The position numbers and the translations under genes are program-made. A DNA stretch of 64,000 bases, taken from NCBI RefSeq assembly GCF_003367195.1, contig NZ_QRGO01000003.1:310001-374000 (forward strand), given 5' to 3'. The notes beneath the pieces were generated by a model. The model made no database searches and had not been told where the DNA came from. It worked only from the letters and a program-made list of their open reading frames with translations. The first letter of the stretch is position 1; every line of letters begins with the position of its first letter. The DNA is from Undibacter mobilis (GTDB taxonomy: Bacteria; Pseudomonadota; Alphaproteobacteria; Rhizobiales; Xanthobacteraceae). This document shows positions 25,628 to 34,264 of the stretch, piece after piece.

Positions 25628-26426
25628 CGACGCGATCCATTGAGACGGCTTCGCCCTCGCAATCGTTCAACACGCCGGCCACAAATCCGTCCGGGTCACG
25701 CCAGAACGCTCTGAGCGTCTGGAAGTGTTCGGTGTCCCGGACAAGGATTGGCGCGAGTCCGGCCGCCGTCAGTTCCAGAAGCTGTGCGCCGGGATAAGCC
25801 ATTAGTAATGGCGCATGCGTCGCCATGATGACCTGGCAGATGCCGGAGCGCTCCATCGCGCGCATCAGCTTTAGGAATTCGATTTGCCGCGAAGGCGACA
25901 AGGCCGATTCTGGTTCGTCGAAGATGAAGATGCCCTGGCGCTGACAACGTTCCTGAAAGAAACGCAAAAAGCCTTCGCCATGAGAATACGATAGGAAGTC
26001 GGGCGGTGGTCCGCTTAAGGGCTCGCGCGCCGCCTCGTCGAGATAGCGCGCCACCGTGAAGAAGCTTTCAGCGCGGAAGAACCAGCCATTGGTGATCTTC
26101 GGAAGCCAGCTCGCGCGCAGCGCCTTGGCCAGCACGCCACCCATCTTTTCCAGTGCCTGCGAGTGATCGACCGGCCGGTAGCCCTTGCCGCCGCCAGCCT
26201 CGTCGTAGCCGGCCAGCGCGGCGATACCTTCGAGCAAGGTCGATTTGCCGCTGCCGTTCTCGCCGACGATGATGGTGATCGCGCGGTCGAACGACAGATC
26301 GATGCCGTCACGGAGAAACGGCAGGCAGAACGGATAAGCCCCCCGATCCTCCACCCGCTCTGGCTCGAGCCACACGCGCTTGAGATACGGCGCCGGCAGA
26401 TTGATGGTTCGGCTTTTCCGCGCCAT
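25614..26426 (-). CDS. AAA/ABC-type ATPase, stand-alone
   Basis: 270 aa P-loop ATPase. Walker A GENGSGKST at 55-63, a signature-like FLSYSHGEGFLRFF, and Walker B FIFDEPESALSP with a downstream IMATHAPLLMAYPGA H-loop, as in the AAA_21/SMC-like predicted ATPases. No membrane segments and no permease or nuclease partner next to it. ATG 26426 has AAAGAGGG upstream. Possible DNA-repair or defence-like role, unproven. Confidence 0.85.
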   Translation of the reverse strand: MARKSRTINLPAPYLKRVWLEPERVEDRGAYPFCLPFLRDGIDLSFDRAITIIVGENGSGKSTLLEGIAALAGYDEAGGGKGYRPVDHSQALEKMGGVLAKALRASWLPKITNGWFFRAESFFTVARYLDEAAREPLSGPPPDFLSYSHGEGFLRFFQERCQRQGIFIFDEPESALSPSRQIEFLKLMRAMERSGICQVIMATHAPLLMAYPGAQLLELTAAGLAPILVRDTEHFQTLRAFWRDPDGFVAGVLNDCEGEAVSMDRVVTRQ

Positions 26427-26507
26427 TGGCGGCCCTCTTTCCAAGCAACGGAATTGTAGCCGCCCAATCACCCCCCGTCTTGGTGGCTGAATGCATAGCC
26501 GCCCCTA

Positions 26508-26536
26508 TTGACTTCTTTCCTATATGATAATATACC
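26508..26536 (+). promoter_or_regulatory. Sigma70-like promoter of structured element copy A
   Basis: TTGACT (26508-26513), 17 bases, TATACC (26531-26536). The spacer shares TTCCTA.AT with the matching promoter of copy B. The start would fall near 26543, at the first helix. Confidence 0.6.
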
Positions 26537-26543
26537 TAAAATC

Positions 26544-26864
26544 GCTCGCCCCTCCGAGGGGTGCGAACCGGTTGCTCCGGCTCGTGGGGGTGAGCGCGGC
26601 GCCCGCGGGCGTGGCTCTCGCAAGGCCACGCGCTCGGGCGGCGCCGGGGTTCCGCCCGGGGGCACTAGGACCCCCCGCGAGGAGCTCGCTGACGGTGTGC
26701 GCTACCTGCCGAAAGGCAGATCAGCCGCCGAAAGCGCGGCCCGGCGCCGCAAAGACGTCGCGGCGGCGCGCCGGAGGGCGCCACGCGGTCCCAAAAGGAT
26801 CGCGTGCATAGAAGGCACGTCGCGCCACCCGGCGCGCCGTCCCCCTCGTCTCGTTCGGCGAGGG
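26544..26864 (+). ncRNA. Structured RNA element, copy A
   Basis: About 321 nt of predicted RNA in four covarying helices around a core shared with copy B. P1: GCTCGCCCC (26544-26552) with GGGGTGAGC (26587-26595). P2: GTGGC (26611-26615) with GCCAC (26625-26629). Core 26596-26610 and 26630-26749, with GCGAG/CTCGC and a CTGCC-GAAA-GGCAG tetraloop hairpin (26706-26719). P4: 11 bp, 26764-26774 with 26829-26839, enclosing two small hairpins. P7: CCCTCG (26843-26848) with CGAGGG (26859-26864). The helices have different sequences in copy B but pair in the same places. Reading frames here look like noise. It lies 71 bases before a 138-aa gene and could be its leader. Confidence 0.72.
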
Positions 26865-26935
26865 CAACGAGGCCCAAGACCCGGGCGCATTGGCGCCGCG
26901 GGACCGTAGATTCACGCCCAAAGGAGATTTGCCCC

Positions 26936-27352
26936 ATGACGAACTGGCCCGACGAACCGAGTCCGCATCGGCACGATTACAGTCTCAATCGGCAACGGGA
27001 GGAAGCGCAGCGCGCCGCGGAAACCAACCGGCAACATCGCGCGCGCCTGGAAGTGCTGAAAGGCAAATTGCTCGATCGCGTCGATGATGAACTCGATAAT
27101 CTTGCAGCCCGGCAGAAGGCCCGCGCCGAAGGTAGCGAGATGATTGCCACCCGGCTGAGCGTGCCGGAGGCGCGGCGCCGGCTGGCGCATATCGTCGGCG
27201 TCCACAAGGTCTGTTCGCGCGCGGCTTGCCGGCGCGGCGGCGCCTGTCGCGGCGAACCGAAACAATGCCTCGCCGTGGCGATCCCGCTGTTGCCGCTGGA
27301 TGTGGTCGCGGCGCTCGCTCTCCAAAGGCGGGGCCGCGGTCGCACGCGCTAG
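26936..27352 (+). CDS. Hypothetical Cys-rich-tail protein downstream of element A
   Basis: 138 aa. An acidic/basic helical N-terminal half (SLNRQREEAQRAAETNRQHRARLEVLKGKLLDRVDDELDNLAARQKARAE, likely coiled) leads to a cysteine cluster VCSRAACRRGGACRGEPKQC (about residues 95-114) with metal-site-like spacing, then a hydrophobic stretch. AAAGGAG seven to thirteen bases before ATG 26936 is a strong ribosome site, the main reason to accept it. Not recognised. The only gene downstream of structured element A on its strand. Confidence 0.72.
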   Translation: MTNWPDEPSPHRHDYSLNRQREEAQRAAETNRQHRARLEVLKGKLLDRVDDELDNLAARQKARAEGSEMIATRLSVPEARRRLAHIVGVHKVCSRAACRRGGACRGEPKQCLAVAIPLLPLDVVAALALQRRGRGRTR

Positions 27353-27629
27353 CATGAAGGCCGCCAGTGGGTGTCGTCGTGCGTCCACCTGTGTCGACGT
27401 CACCTGCCGTGCGGCTTGTCAAAGTATGACTGCGCGAGAAGAACAACATTCACGTGACGTAAATTGAGCAGACGGATGAGCAAGCAGCCGATATCCCGTC
27501 CTCTAATAAGCCATACGCACTAATGATGTCGCAGTAGCGAAGCGCTAAGAATAACTCCCGTTTGCCAATATGACGATGGCCGGCTGCCTCATCGCATGCC
27601 ACCTTCGTGCGTCACCAAAGGAAACGGCA

Positions 27630-29408
27630 ATGGACCTTCGCGTTCTGCAAAGCTACCGGCTCGCCATCGGCCTGGCGCAAGGCCTGTTCTTGTTCGGCCT
27701 CCAGCAGGCTTTCGCGAACCAGATCTGGCCCGCGACCAATGCCCACCTGTTCGCATCGCTGCTGATGGCGGGATTTTTCGTGCCGTTGATCGCCATTTCC
27801 GGTCTCGGCAACCTGCGTCAGCGCACTTTGGCGATCTGGCTGGCCGTCGCGACGCTGATCTGTGTGGGCCTCGCGAGCTACAGCATCTACCGGATGCCGA
27901 TCTTCGGCGTTGCGCCGCCGACGCGCGTGTGGCCATTGGTGTCGTCGCAATTCGTGGTCTGCCTCGCGGCGCTGTTGTTCATCGCCGACAACCTGGTCGT
28001 TGCCGGCGACGCCGATCGGCGCTGGATCGCGCGCTATCCCACCTTGTTCGACGCCTCATGGAAGCATGGCGTCCAGGCCGCTCTGGCCCTGCTGTTCGTC
28101 AGCGTGCTGTGGGGCATTCTTTTTCTCGGAGCGCAGTTGTTCGCGCTCATCAAGATTGTCTGGGTCGGGCGGGTGATTGCTCAGCCGCTGTTCTGGATTC
28201 CGGTCACCGCTGTTGGCGTCGCCTATGCGCTGCATGTCGCCGACTCGCGCGCCCGGATCGTCAACGGCGCCCGCACCCTTGTGCTGGTGCTGCTGTCCTG
28301 GTTGCTGCCGGTGATGACCTTGCTCGCCGCTGGATTCATCCTGACCATTCCCTTCACCGGGCTCGACGTGTTGTGGAATACCAAGCGCGCGACCGCCATT
28401 CTCCTGACCGCCGCCGGCGTTCTGGTGTTCCTTATCAACGCCGCCTACCAGGATGGCGAAGACGAGACCGCGAGATTGCTGCGTTATTGCCGCGCGGCCG
28501 CGGCGATCGTTCTGCTGCCCATCGTGGCTCTCGCCAGTTACGCGTTGATGCTTCGCGTCAACCAGTATGGCTGGACCCCGGATCGGGTTATCGCCGCGGC
28601 ACTGGCTGTCGTGGCGGCCTGTTATGCCTTGGGCTACGCCGCAGCCATCGCGCGCACCGGCCTTTCGTTGCGCTGGCTCGAGCCGGTGAATGTCGGCACC
28701 GCCTTTGTCATCATCCTTCTGTTCCTCACATTGCTCACGCCGCTGGCCGACCCCGCCCGCATTTCGGTCAACAGCCAGTTGGCGCGGCTCGAAGCGGGAA
28801 TCGTGACGCCGGAAAAATTCGACTACAACTTCCTCAGGGTGAAGACCGGCCGTTACGGCGCCGACGCGCTCGACGCGATGGCGAAACAGGCTTATGGGCC
28901 TGTTGCCGCGGACAATGCCGAGCGTGTCCGCCGCAGCCCCTTCGCCGCCGCGCGTCCATCATGGCCTCCGCCACCTCCGGCGGAAAAGCGGCTGGCCAAT
29001 ATCACGATGGTCCTTCCCAAGGGCGCGGAATTTCCTGCCTCTCTTATCCAGCAGGATTGGAGCAACGATCCAAAACGGTTCAGCCTGCCGCGCTGCCTGA
29101 TCGCCGACGCCAAATGCGAAGCCGCATTGGTGGATATCGACGGCGATGGCACGGACGAGGTCCTGCTCGTCACCGTTACGGGCGGGTCGGCGGTGGCGCT
29201 TAAACGGCGTGACGACCGCTGGCAGATCGAAGGCACGCTCTCCAACGCCTTCTGTCACGGATTTCGCGACGGCTTCGGCAAAGGCGAAATCACGCTGGCG
29301 GAGCCGAAATACAAAGATATTCAGGTTGGCAGTCAGCGCGTCGTTATCCAGGAATCCTGCCCGCCGCGGCCACCGGCCGGTCCGACCATTCAGGGGCGCG
29401 TCCGGTAG
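27630..29408 (+). CDS. DUF4153-type polytopic membrane protein
   Basis: 592 aa. About twelve hydrophobic helices in residues 10-390, matching the DUF4153 family of unknown function, then a soluble C-terminal domain. The latter has a calcium-loop-like repeat VDIDGDGTDEVLLV (about residue 510), as in FG-GAP/VCBS propeller units, and ends RVVIQESCPPRPPAGP. ATG 27630 follows AAAGGAAA. The 277 bases before it hold no gene and are somewhat AT-richer. Confidence 0.82.
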   Translation: MDLRVLQSYRLAIGLAQGLFLFGLQQAFANQIWPATNAHLFASLLMAGFFVPLIAISGLGNLRQRTLAIWLAVATLICVGLASYSIYRMPIFGVAPPTRVWPLVSSQFVVCLAALLFIADNLVVAGDADRRWIARYPTLFDASWKHGVQAALALLFVSVLWGILFLGAQLFALIKIVWVGRVIAQPLFWIPVTAVGVAYALHVADSRARIVNGARTLVLVLLSWLLPVMTLLAAGFILTIPFTGLDVLWNTKRATAILLTAAGVLVFLINAAYQDGEDETARLLRYCRAAAAIVLLPIVALASYALMLRVNQYGWTPDRVIAAALAVVAACYALGYAAAIARTGLSLRWLEPVNVGTAFVIILLFLTLLTPLADPARISVNSQLARLEAGIVTPEKFDYNFLRVKTGRYGADALDAMAKQAYGPVAADNAERVRRSPFAAARPSWPPPPPAEKRLANITMVLPKGAEFPASLIQQDWSNDPKRFSLPRCLIADAKCEAALVDIDGDGTDEVLLVTVTGGSAVALKRRDDRWQIEGTLSNAFCHGFRDGFGKGEITLAEPKYKDIQVGSQRVVIQESCPPRPPAGPTIQGRVR

Positions 29409-29447
29409 CCATCGTCATGCAGCTCAAAATGGTCGCGAGCCAGATGA

Positions 29448-30500
29448 TCAGGCGGCGTTGACGCGGCGGAAGCCATTCCACAGCGCGGTGCCGGCGCCGG
29501 ACATCAGCACTTTGACGTAGCGCTGCTGCTGGTATTCGCCATTCACCGAAATGCGCGGCAGCGCCATCAGATGATCGCCATGCGCCTTGAACAGCACGCC
29601 CGGCCGCGTCGTCACCGCCGTCTTGAAGCCCAGCTCGGCCGCAATGTTGAATTCGCGCGGCCCCGCCGAGGTCGGGTCGCCGACGGGATAAGCCAGATGC
29701 TCAGGCCGTTTGCCGAGCGCCGCCTCGATCACGGCTCGACTCTGCTCCATCTCGGCGCGCACCGCCTCATCGGACGGCACCTTCTTGAGCATCGGATGCG
29801 ACACGGTATGCGCGCCAATGGTAACCAGCGGATCGTCGGCCATCTGCGCGATCTCCTGCCAGTCCATGCATTCGTCCTCGCAGATCGCCGGAATGTCGAC
29901 GTGATAGGTCGCGCACAGGTCGCGGATGGTGCGGCGGACCTCCTCCTCGGTCTTCATGCTGCGCAGATAGCCATAGATCGCGTCGTAGAGTTCGCGCTTT
30001 TCACCGAGGCTGCGCGCGTCGAAGAACTGCTCCGCGCCATTCACCTTCAGGCCGATGCGCTGATTGCGCGCCACCACCTGCTCCAGCGCCACCCACCACA
30101 ATTCGCCGAGCCGGTCCGGAAAGCTGGTCGGGATATAGAGCGTGTACGGCATCTCATATTGCTGCAGCAGCGGATGCGCCCAGCGCAGATTGTCCTTGTA
30201 GCCGTCATCGAAGGTGATGCAGACGAAGCGGCGGCCGAAGTCGCGCTCGACGAAACGGCGGTGCATCTCGTCAAGCGAGATCACATCGATGCGGCGGCGC
30301 TTGAGCCGGCGCAGCAGTCCCTCGAAGAAGACCGGCGAGATTTCCAGCAGCCGGTTCGGCTGGAAGGCGTCGTTCCGCGGCGGGCGGACGTGATGCAGCA
30401 TCAGGATGCAGCCGACGCCGCCGACCACCGGCCGCATCCAGTGATGCATGCCGGTAAAATACAGCCCTTCCAGCGCCGTCCTGATAATCGTCTTCTTCAT
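29448..30500 (-). CDS. Polysaccharide deacetylase (NodB/CE4-like)
   Basis: 350 aa. CE4 motifs: FVCITFDDGYKDNLRWAHP (catalytic and metal Asp pair, about 100), VTIGAHTVSHPMLKKV (metal-binding His pair) and LAYPVGDPTSAGPREFN. No clear signal peptide, so probably cytoplasmic or membrane-associated like exopolysaccharide-locus deacetylases. ATG 30500 (KKTIIRTALEGLYFTG) is chosen; ATG 30509 three codons earlier is possible. Member of the 29.4-38.4 kb polysaccharide locus. Confidence 0.88.
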   Translation of the reverse strand: MKKTIIRTALEGLYFTGMHHWMRPVVGGVGCILMLHHVRPPRNDAFQPNRLLEISPVFFEGLLRRLKRRRIDVISLDEMHRRFVERDFGRRFVCITFDDGYKDNLRWAHPLLQQYEMPYTLYIPTSFPDRLGELWWVALEQVVARNQRIGLKVNGAEQFFDARSLGEKRELYDAIYGYLRSMKTEEEVRRTIRDLCATYHVDIPAICEDECMDWQEIAQMADDPLVTIGAHTVSHPMLKKVPSDEAVRAEMEQSRAVIEAALGKRPEHLAYPVGDPTSAGPREFNIAAELGFKTAVTTRPGVLFKAHGDHLMALPRISVNGEYQQQRYVKVLMSGAGTALWNGFRRVNAA

Positions 30501-30629
30501 GTTAACCATGCCGCGCGGGCGGGAACCCGAATCCCCGCCAAAGCCGCGCCTGTCGAGCAATATTCCAACTCTTTATTGAGAAATCCCTGCGACGGTCGGC
30601 CCCACGCTTCAGACCCCAGGTTTTGCCGC

Positions 30630-31850
30630 ATGTCGCTCGCCACTCTCGCCCGCTCTCCGGTCACCCGTGAGGCTCCGCCCGCGCCGCAGGGCGCGCCGCG
30701 CATCGCCCGGGTCGAGATCGTCCGCGACATGGCGGCGGCCCGTCCGCACTGGCTGGCGCTTCAGCACGCCGCCTGCTTCATGACGCCGTACCAGGCCTTC
30801 GATTTCCTCGATCTGTGGCAGCGCCATATCGGCGCCGGTGGAGGCGTCGAGCCCTGCATTGTCATTGGCTTTGACGCCGGCAACGCCCCGCTGTTTCTGC
30901 TGCCGCTCGGCCGACACGCGGCTGCAGGCCTCAAGACCATCGAGTTCCTCGGCGGCAAGCATTCGAATTTCAACATGGGCCTGTGGCGCGCCGATGTCCT
31001 GGCCAGCATCACGGCGGACGATCTGCGCGATGTCTTCGCGCATCTGTCGGGCGAGGCCGACGTCATCTCGCTCGGCAACCAGCCGCTGATGTGGGCGGGG
31101 CGCGACAATCCGCTGGCGTTGCTGCCGCACCAGCCCTCCCCCAGCTTCGGCTTTTCCGGCCCGCTGCAGCGCGATTTCGACGCGCTGTTCGATGAGCGCA
31201 CCAGCGCCGTCGGCCGCCGCAAGATGCGCAAGAAAGAGCGGACGCTGGCGGGTTTCGGCGACGTCACCTTCGCGCGCGCTGCAAGCGACGCCGAAATTCG
31301 CCGCGTCGCCGAGGATTTCTATACGCAGAAGAGTGCGCGCATGCGCTCGATCGGCCTGCCCGATGTATTCGCCGCACAGGACGTCCGTGACTTCGTCACC
31401 GCCGGTGCGCTCACCCCCACTCCCGCCGGCTCCCGCCTGATCGAGCTCTATACACTCTCGGTCGGCGACACCATCGTCGCCACCATGGGCGGTGTTTGCG
31501 CGGACGGTCGCTTCAGCGCCATGTTCTCCTCGATCATCCACGATCGTTTCAAGACCGAGAGCCCCGGCGAGCAGCTACTGGTGCGCGTGGTGCGCGATTG
31601 CTGCGAACGCGGTCTGCACACCTTTGATCTCGGCGTTGGCGAAGCAAGCTACAAATCGCTGTTCTGCGATGCCGATCCGATGTTCGACAGCGACTGGCCG
31701 CTGACATTCAAGGGCCGCGCTTTTGCGCTGGCGCATCGCGGCTTTGCCGCCGCCAAGCGCGCAGTGAAGCAGAATCCCGCTTTGTGGAGCGTCATCGTTG
31801 CCGCCCGCCGCATCAAAGCGCGGCTGACCAACAAGGCCGCCGCTTCCTAA
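30630..31850 (+). CDS. CelD/BcsL-like GNAT acyltransferase
   Basis: 406 aa of the FemAB/CelD acetyltransferase group: LQHAACFMTPYQAFDFLDLWQRH, SLGNQPLMWAGRDNP, the basic RRKMRKKERTLAGFG and the C-terminal GNAT part FDLGVGEASYKSLFCDADPMFD. Such proteins acylate polysaccharide or peptidoglycan intermediates and often sit in exopolysaccharide loci. Divergent from the deacetylase, and its last four bases overlap the convergent Wzz-like gene. Confidence 0.82.
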   Translation: MSLATLARSPVTREAPPAPQGAPRIARVEIVRDMAAARPHWLALQHAACFMTPYQAFDFLDLWQRHIGAGGGVEPCIVIGFDAGNAPLFLLPLGRHAAAGLKTIEFLGGKHSNFNMGLWRADVLASITADDLRDVFAHLSGEADVISLGNQPLMWAGRDNPLALLPHQPSPSFGFSGPLQRDFDALFDERTSAVGRRKMRKKERTLAGFGDVTFARAASDAEIRRVAEDFYTQKSARMRSIGLPDVFAAQDVRDFVTAGALTPTPAGSRLIELYTLSVGDTIVATMGGVCADGRFSAMFSSIIHDRFKTESPGEQLLVRVVRDCCERGLHTFDLGVGEASYKSLFCDADPMFDSDWPLTFKGRAFALAHRGFAAAKRAVKQNPALWSVIVAARRIKARLTNKAAAS

Positions 31851-34087
31851 GCGGCACTGGCCTCGGTCGCTCCGGCCAGCAGCATCACGTCGCCATAGCC
31901 CGACATCGCCATGCGCTCGCGCGCGCTGCGGGTCTGGGGCCCCACCGGGTCTGCCGTCACCAGCACCGAACGCTGCGCCAGCCGCGCGAAATATTCGACC
32001 GGCACATCCGCCACCGACCCCACATCGACCACGACGAAGTTGTAGCTCTGCGCCAGCGCATCAATGATGGATGAAAGATACGGCGAGGCCGTCAGCGCCG
32101 CCGCGTCGCTGCCGACATTGCCCGTGGCGACGATGTGAACCTGCGAATACTGGTCGCGCGTGATGATGTCGCCGAAGCCCGCTTGTCCGCGCACCAGTTC
32201 GGCAACGCCCGGCGCATTCGGATCGGTCGAGATCACCGACAGGTTTGGCGCATTGAAAGCAAAATCGACCAGCACCACATTGGCGCCTTCGGCCAGCGCG
32301 CGCGCCAGCGTGATCGCGGCATAGGTAGTGCCGGCATTGCGAGCCGTACCGGCGACGGTGACGCGGCGCCCTGCCTCACCGGAAGTGCGCAACGACAGGG
32401 CAATCTGGTCAATGGTGGTCACCGGCAGCGGCGGCACCGCCGCAAAAGCGGCCGGTTGGGGCATCGGGAATGGTGACGGCGCCATCGCCGGACTGAGCGG
32501 CGGCGACGCTACATAAGGCATCGGCGCCGGCATGCGCGAAATCGGCATTGGCGCGTGCGGATCAGCCAGCATCGGCGCCGCCATGCCATAACGAACCGCA
32601 GGCGCGCCCGGCGATCCCAGCAGCGCGCCGGTCACGACAAACCCGGTAGACAGCACCAGTCCGGCAAACGCGGCGATCAGGATCGTCGGCAGCTTCTTCG
32701 GATAGGTCGGTTTGATCGCCGGTGTGGCGCGCGAAATGATGCGCGCTTCCGGCGGCGACGCGTTGATGTTGTCGCGGGCCGACGCTTCGCTGTACTTCAC
32801 CAGATAGGACTCGAGCAGATCGCGCTGCGATTTCGCATCGCGTTCCAGCGCCCGCAGCTGCACATCCTGCTCATTGGTGGTCGAGGCCACCTGCTTGACC
32901 TGATCGAGACTTGCGGTGAGCGCGGTCAGCCGATCGGAGGCGACCTTGGCGTCGTTCTCGAGCTGACGCGCCAGACGCTCGCCTTCGGCGCGCTTGGCGC
33001 GCTCGACCTCGGCGATCTGCGCACGCAGTTCCTTGATGCGCGGATGCTGATCGAGCAACGTGGTCGACTGCTCGGCGAGTTGCGCCCGCAGCGCGGAGCC
33101 TTGGTCGGTCAGGCGGCGCATCGAGTCCGAATTGGCGATGTCGGATGAATCGATCGGCTGGCCCGATCGCACCAGCTCGCGCAGTTGCTTGGCGCGCGCC
33201 TCGAGATCGGCCTTCTGGCCGCGCGCCGCGGCGATCTGCGAGTTGATTTCGGTCAGTTGCTGGTTCGGCAGCGATGTGTTGTTGGTGCCGACGAACAGAT
33301 TGGATTTGGAGCGGTAGTCTTCGACCTTGGCCTCGGCATCAGCGACCTTGCCGCGCAGCCGTTCGATCTCGCTGGCGAGCCAGGTGCTGGCGGCCTTGGT
33401 CTGGTCGGTTCTGGCCGAGCGCTGCGATGCGAGGTAAGCGTCAGCAATGGAATTGGCGACACGGGCGGCCAACTCCGGATTGGCCGACGAAAAATCAATT
33501 GCGATGACGCGCGACTTTTCGACCGCATAGGCGTTGATGCGATCGTAGTAGGCCGACAGCGTGCGCTCGTCCGGAGACATGGTCGAATAATCGCGACCGA
33601 GCCCGACCATGCCGAGCAAGGCCTGGCTGAGCGATTGGCCGCCAACTGCCGGATCGAATTCCGGGCTCTGGCCGAGATTTTCTTTCTTGATGACCTCGCG
33701 AGCGACGTCTCGCGACAGGACGAGTTGAATCTGGCTCGTCACCGCCTGCTCATCAATGGTGCCGCGGTCGGTCAGTCCCTTGTCAGCATCTGCGCGCATG
33801 AAGACGTTTTCACGGCTCTCGAGCAGAAGCTTGGTCTCGGACTGGTAGCGCGGCGTTACCGAATTGACGACGAAGAAGGCGCCGGTCGTCGCCAGCAGCG
33901 TCACGGCGAAGATCATCGTCTTCTTCGCCCATAAGGCATGGCCAATGCTGCGCAAGTCGGGCTCGCCGCCGAAATCGGTCATCGCCGGGGCAGCAAACGG
34001 CGCTGGAATCGGTCGGGCCACCGGAATCGGTGCGGAAGCAGGCGCTCCTTGCGGTGCAGCGGCTTTCGACTTCCTACGAAAAAACAT
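31847..34087 (-). CDS. Exopolysaccharide chain-length protein (Wzz/GumC) with degenerate kinase domain
   Basis: 746 aa. A Pro-rich N-terminus (10-37), Wzz domain with TM1 about 57-76, a long coiled-coil periplasmic region (about 250-480) and TM2 (LPTILIAAFAGLVLSTGFVVTGALLG, about 505-530), then a Pro/Met-rich linker and a P-loop-like domain from about 556. The Walker A position reads GTARNAGTT (about 580-588) with no lysine, Walker A' reads VLVDFAFN, and there is no C-terminal tyrosine cluster, so kinase activity is unlikely. ATG 34087 follows GGAG. Confidence 0.88.
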   Translation of the reverse strand: MFFRRKSKAAAPQGAPASAPIPVARPIPAPFAAPAMTDFGGEPDLRSIGHALWAKKTMIFAVTLLATTGAFFVVNSVTPRYQSETKLLLESRENVFMRADADKGLTDRGTIDEQAVTSQIQLVLSRDVAREVIKKENLGQSPEFDPAVGGQSLSQALLGMVGLGRDYSTMSPDERTLSAYYDRINAYAVEKSRVIAIDFSSANPELAARVANSIADAYLASQRSARTDQTKAASTWLASEIERLRGKVADAEAKVEDYRSKSNLFVGTNNTSLPNQQLTEINSQIAAARGQKADLEARAKQLRELVRSGQPIDSSDIANSDSMRRLTDQGSALRAQLAEQSTTLLDQHPRIKELRAQIAEVERAKRAEGERLARQLENDAKVASDRLTALTASLDQVKQVASTTNEQDVQLRALERDAKSQRDLLESYLVKYSEASARDNINASPPEARIISRATPAIKPTYPKKLPTILIAAFAGLVLSTGFVVTGALLGSPGAPAVRYGMAAPMLADPHAPMPISRMPAPMPYVASPPLSPAMAPSPFPMPQPAAFAAVPPLPVTTIDQIALSLRTSGEAGRRVTVAGTARNAGTTYAAITLARALAEGANVVLVDFAFNAPNLSVISTDPNAPGVAELVRGQAGFGDIITRDQYSQVHIVATGNVGSDAAALTASPYLSSIIDALAQSYNFVVVDVGSVADVPVEYFARLAQRSVLVTADPVGPQTRSARERMAMSGYGDVMLLAGATEASAA

Positions 34088-34264
34088 GGCAACTCCAACA
34101 CACGACTCTTGCGAGCGGCACTGTCGATCTGACCCGATTATGGTTGCCACCGCGTTAATCGCCGCACGACGAATGAGGCAACAGAAGGTTTTGTTAACCA
34201 TGCGCCCCGCTTAATCCGCTTTGCACTTTCTTCGATTCAAATAAGGCGCGGCGGAAGGCTGACC

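Noticed and set aside
26508..26909. Plus-strand reading frame of 133 codons over element A and similar frames in other phases
   Set aside because: Arg/Gly/Pro/Ala-rich composition, no ribosome site, and similarity to copy B frames explained by the RNA core; the covarying helices do not preserve protein sequence.
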